Of a DNA stretch of 64,000 bases, positions 62,178 through 64,000 are shown piece by piece. Origin of the DNA: Fodinibacter sp963707895. GTDB lineage: Bacteria; Actinomycetota; Actinomycetes; Actinomycetales; Dermatophilaceae. Positions within the stretch are counted from its first letter, which is position 1. Each line of letters begins with the position of its first letter. Below the pieces are notes generated by a model. That model was given only the letters and a program-made list of their open reading frames with translations. It was not told the DNA's origin and made no database searches. The stretch is taken from positions 47,437 to 111,436 of the forward strand of contig CAVPRS010000006.1 in the NCBI GenBank assembly GCA_963707895.1, in the 5' to 3' direction. The position numbers and the translations under genes are program-made.

Positions 62178-62246
62178 TGGTCAAGGCTAACGGTGCGGGG
62201 AGGCGGTGCCCGACCGCGGCCCGTCCAAGGCTTTCCGGGGTTCGCG

Positions 62247-62322
62247 CCGGAACCTTCAGGTTCGCGCCGGAACGGTTCCGGTGCGAACCTGAAGGTTCCG
62301 GGATCGGGCGGGAAAGTTGGGG
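62247..62322. repeat. palindromic element, copy 3
   Basis: The inner 55 bp (62247-62301) are the most perfect of the three copies: two 27-bp arms match at 26 positions around one central base. The tail ATCGGGCGGGAAAGTTGGGG follows. The left outer arm is absent or reduced to CTTTCC at 62231. It lies between glnD and ffh, 5 bp from the glnD stop. Confidence 0.9.
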
Positions 62323-62327
62323 CGGGG

Positions 62328-64000
62328 TCAGATGCCGTCGCAGGTGTCGATGACCAGGCTGACCGCCTGCGCGACCCGGGCCGGCGGCAGCGGCAGGCCG
62401 TCGGACCCGGTGAGGTAGAAGGTGTCCAGGGTCTGCCCGGCATACGTGGCGATGTGGGCCGAGCGCACCGAGATGCCGGCGCCGGCCAGCGCGGCCCCCA
62501 GCTCGTGGAGCATTCCGGGCCGGTCCTGGGCACGCACCTCGAGCACCGTGGCGTCGCTGCTCGCCCCGGGAACGACCAGGGCGCGCGCCTGCCCGGGGGT
62601 GCCGATCGACGCCTGCCCCGACGGCCGGGCCACGTGCGCACGGCGACGGTCGAGGGTCGCGAGCGGCGCGCGGTCGCCGCGACCGAGCCGGGCCAGCCCG
62701 CGCTCGATGCGCACCGGGTCGGGCACGGCCCCGCTCGGCGACTCGACGTGCCACTCGTTGACCGCGATGCCGTCGACGGTGCGCAGGATCGCGGTGCGCA
62801 CGGTGTGCTGCTCCGCAGCGAGCAGTCCGGCCGTGTCGGCGAACAGGCCCACCCGGTCGAGGTCGGTGATGTCGAGGCGGTGCGAGCCGCCCGTGGCGAT
62901 GACGCGAACCTTGGGTTCCCCCGCACGCACGGCCGCGACGAGCTCGGCGTCGAGCACGCCCACGACGTCGGTGTCGGCCGGGCCGTCATCGGCACCCGCG
63001 GCGCCCACCCGCGAGGGACCGTCGAGCCGCTCGCGCACGGCCACGGCGAGCTGGTCGAGCAGGGTGGCCCGCCAGTCGGTCCACGCGGCCGGCCCGGCCG
63101 CCGAGGCGTCGGCCTCGGTGAGGGCCAGCAGCATCTCGAAGACCTCGCGGTCGCCGTCGACCGCCGCCACGGCCGCGTCGACCGTGGCCGGGTCCTGGTG
63201 GTCGCGGCGGGTCGCGAGCTCGATGAGGGTGAGGTGCTCGCGCACGAGGGTCACCAGCACCTCGACGTCACGCGGGGCGAAGCCCCAGCGAGTCACGACG
63301 GTGCGGGTGATCTCGGCCCCGGTGATCGAGTGGTCGTGCGCACCGCGCACCTTGCCGATGTCGTGCAGCAGGGCGGCGGCGAGCAGCAGGTCGGGTCGCG
63401 AGACCCGGCGCACCAGCCCGGCGGCGCGCACCACGGTCTCGACGAGGTGGCGGTCGACGGTGTGGCGGTGCACCGCGCTGCGCTGCGGCCGCGAGCGCAC
63501 CGCCTCCCACTCGGGCAGCCAGATGTCGACGAGGCCGACCTGGTCCAGGCCCTCCCACACGGTGACCAGCCCGGGACCGGAGGCCAGGAGGTCGCCGAAG
63601 AGGTCGCGCAGCGGCGCGGGCCAGGGGTTCGACGGGGTGGGCGCGCTGCGCGCCAGGTTGTCGAGCGTCGCGGGGGCGATGGGCAGGCCGGCGCGCGCGG
63701 CGACGACGCCGGCGCGCATCGGCATCCCCTCGTCGGTCTCGGCGAGACGGGTCGAGCCGAGCACGACCTCGCCGTCGCTCGAGAACAGGCCGTGGCCGAG
63801 CGGCGTCATCTGCGGGCGGCGCGGACCGACCCGAAGGGTGCGGGCCCGCTGCGACTGGCCCGCGCGCCGCAGCGTGCCGTCGAGGGCGTAGGCGATGTGG
63901 CGGCCGGCCGAGGAGACCGCGGTGAGCAGGTCGTCACCGTCGTCGTAGGCGAGCAGCGCGGCGACGGCGTCGTGCTCCTCGCGGCCGAGGCGGTCGCGCC
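62328..64000 (-). CDS. glnD: PII uridylyltransferase, C-terminal part (runs off window)
   Basis: About 557 C-terminal residues of the bifunctional nitrogen sensor that modifies PII (in actinobacteria often adenylylates GlnK). At the window edge the sequence reads RDRLGREEHDAVAALLAYDD and SSAGRHIAYALDGTLRRAGQ. An HD hydrolase domain follows with LLLAAALLHDIGKVRGAHDH. Two ACT domains close the protein (VRVIATGGSHRLDITDLDRV and LEVRAQDRPGMLHELGAALA). The nucleotidyltransferase domain lies beyond base 64000 in part. A palindromic repeat follows the stop. Confidence 0.95.
   Translation of the reverse strand, partial: RDRLGREEHDAVAALLAYDDGDDLLTAVSSAGRHIAYALDGTLRRAGQSQRARTLRVGPRRPQMTPLGHGLFSSDGEVVLGSTRLAETDEGMPMRAGVVAARAGLPIAPATLDNLARSAPTPSNPWPAPLRDLFGDLLASGPGLVTVWEGLDQVGLVDIWLPEWEAVRSRPQRSAVHRHTVDRHLVETVVRAAGLVRRVSRPDLLLAAALLHDIGKVRGAHDHSITGAEITRTVVTRWGFAPRDVEVLVTLVREHLTLIELATRRDHQDPATVDAAVAAVDGDREVFEMLLALTEADASAAGPAAWTDWRATLLDQLAVAVRERLDGPSRVGAAGADDGPADTDVVGVLDAELVAAVRAGEPKVRVIATGGSHRLDITDLDRVGLFADTAGLLAAEQHTVRTAILRTVDGIAVNEWHVESPSGAVPDPVRIERGLARLGRGDRAPLATLDRRRAHVARPSGQASIGTPGQARALVVPGASSDATVLEVRAQDRPGMLHELGAALAGAGISVRSAHIATYAGQTLDTFYLTGSDGLPLPPARVAQAVSLVIDTCDGI

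Overview
The window is about 72 percent G+C, densely packed with genes, and almost every protein resembles those of Actinobacteria. The gene orders dxr-rseP-ispG, rpsB-tsf-pyrH-frr-cdsA-rlmN and rpsP-khpA-rimM-trmD / rplS-lepB-rnhB-DUF2469-yraN-yifB-dprA-xerC are typical of that phylum. Together with the polyamine and sulfate modules they suggest a member of the Micrococcales, most likely Intrasporangiaceae (Janibacter/Knoellia/Phycicoccus type). The taxonomic placement is inference; no rRNA gene is present to settle it.

Layout. 1-5.5 kb: the 5' end of proS, a broken acetyltransferase gene, a DoxX protein, a DUF4081 acetyltransferase, a secreted Cu/Zn-SOD-like protein and a divergent ECF sigma factor with a membrane partner. 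5.6-12.3 kb: isoprenoid (MEP) genes ispG and dxr around a site-2 protease, a membrane-anchored barnase-like RNase with its barstar, and a stand-alone DnaB-type ATPase. 12.4-24.4 kb: a polyamine catabolism island with potABCD uptake, an aminotransferase, an FAD oxidase, aminobutyraldehyde and succinate-semialdehyde dehydrogenases, a saccharopine-dehydrogenase-like protein and an Lrp/AsnC regulator. 24.4-28 kb: a LOG-family protein, a secreted PHM-like copper monooxygenase and rlmN. 28-34.3 kb: an unrecognised gene, then cdsA, frr, pyrH, tsf and rpsB with a small ORF and a phosphoribosyltransferase between. 34.5-38 kb: an MFS transporter, a PLP aminotransferase and an M23 peptidase. 38-47.1 kb: the xerC-to-rplS block on the minus strand, including two tandem signal peptidase I paralogues, one of which lacks its catalytic residues. 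47.4-51 kb: a FetB-like permease, then a trmD-acetyltransferase fusion, rimM, khpA and rpsP. 51-55.6 kb: an Rrf2 regulator and a sulfate ABC transporter. 55.7-64 kb: an amidohydrolase, an ArsR-type regulator with an MFS pump, a methyltransferase, a hydrolase, ffh and the 3' part of glnD.

The strongest non-coding signals are four. First, a palindromic intergenic repeat of up to 91 bp occurs three times (37.2, 48.2 and 62.3 kb). Second, a 19-bp-armed inverted repeat lies in front of the FetB-like gene. Third, many genes carry a TAnnnT-like -10 hexamer 6-7 nt before the start codon, the arrangement of leaderless transcripts. Fourth, three ribosomal-protein operons share a promoter core ahead of long leaders. 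The octamer GGATGCCG/CGGCATCC also looks over-represented.

At least nine apparent single-base frame breaks interrupt otherwise well-conserved proteins, so either the assembly has indel errors or several genes are decaying. No rRNA, tRNA, CRISPR array, insertion sequence or prophage was recognised.
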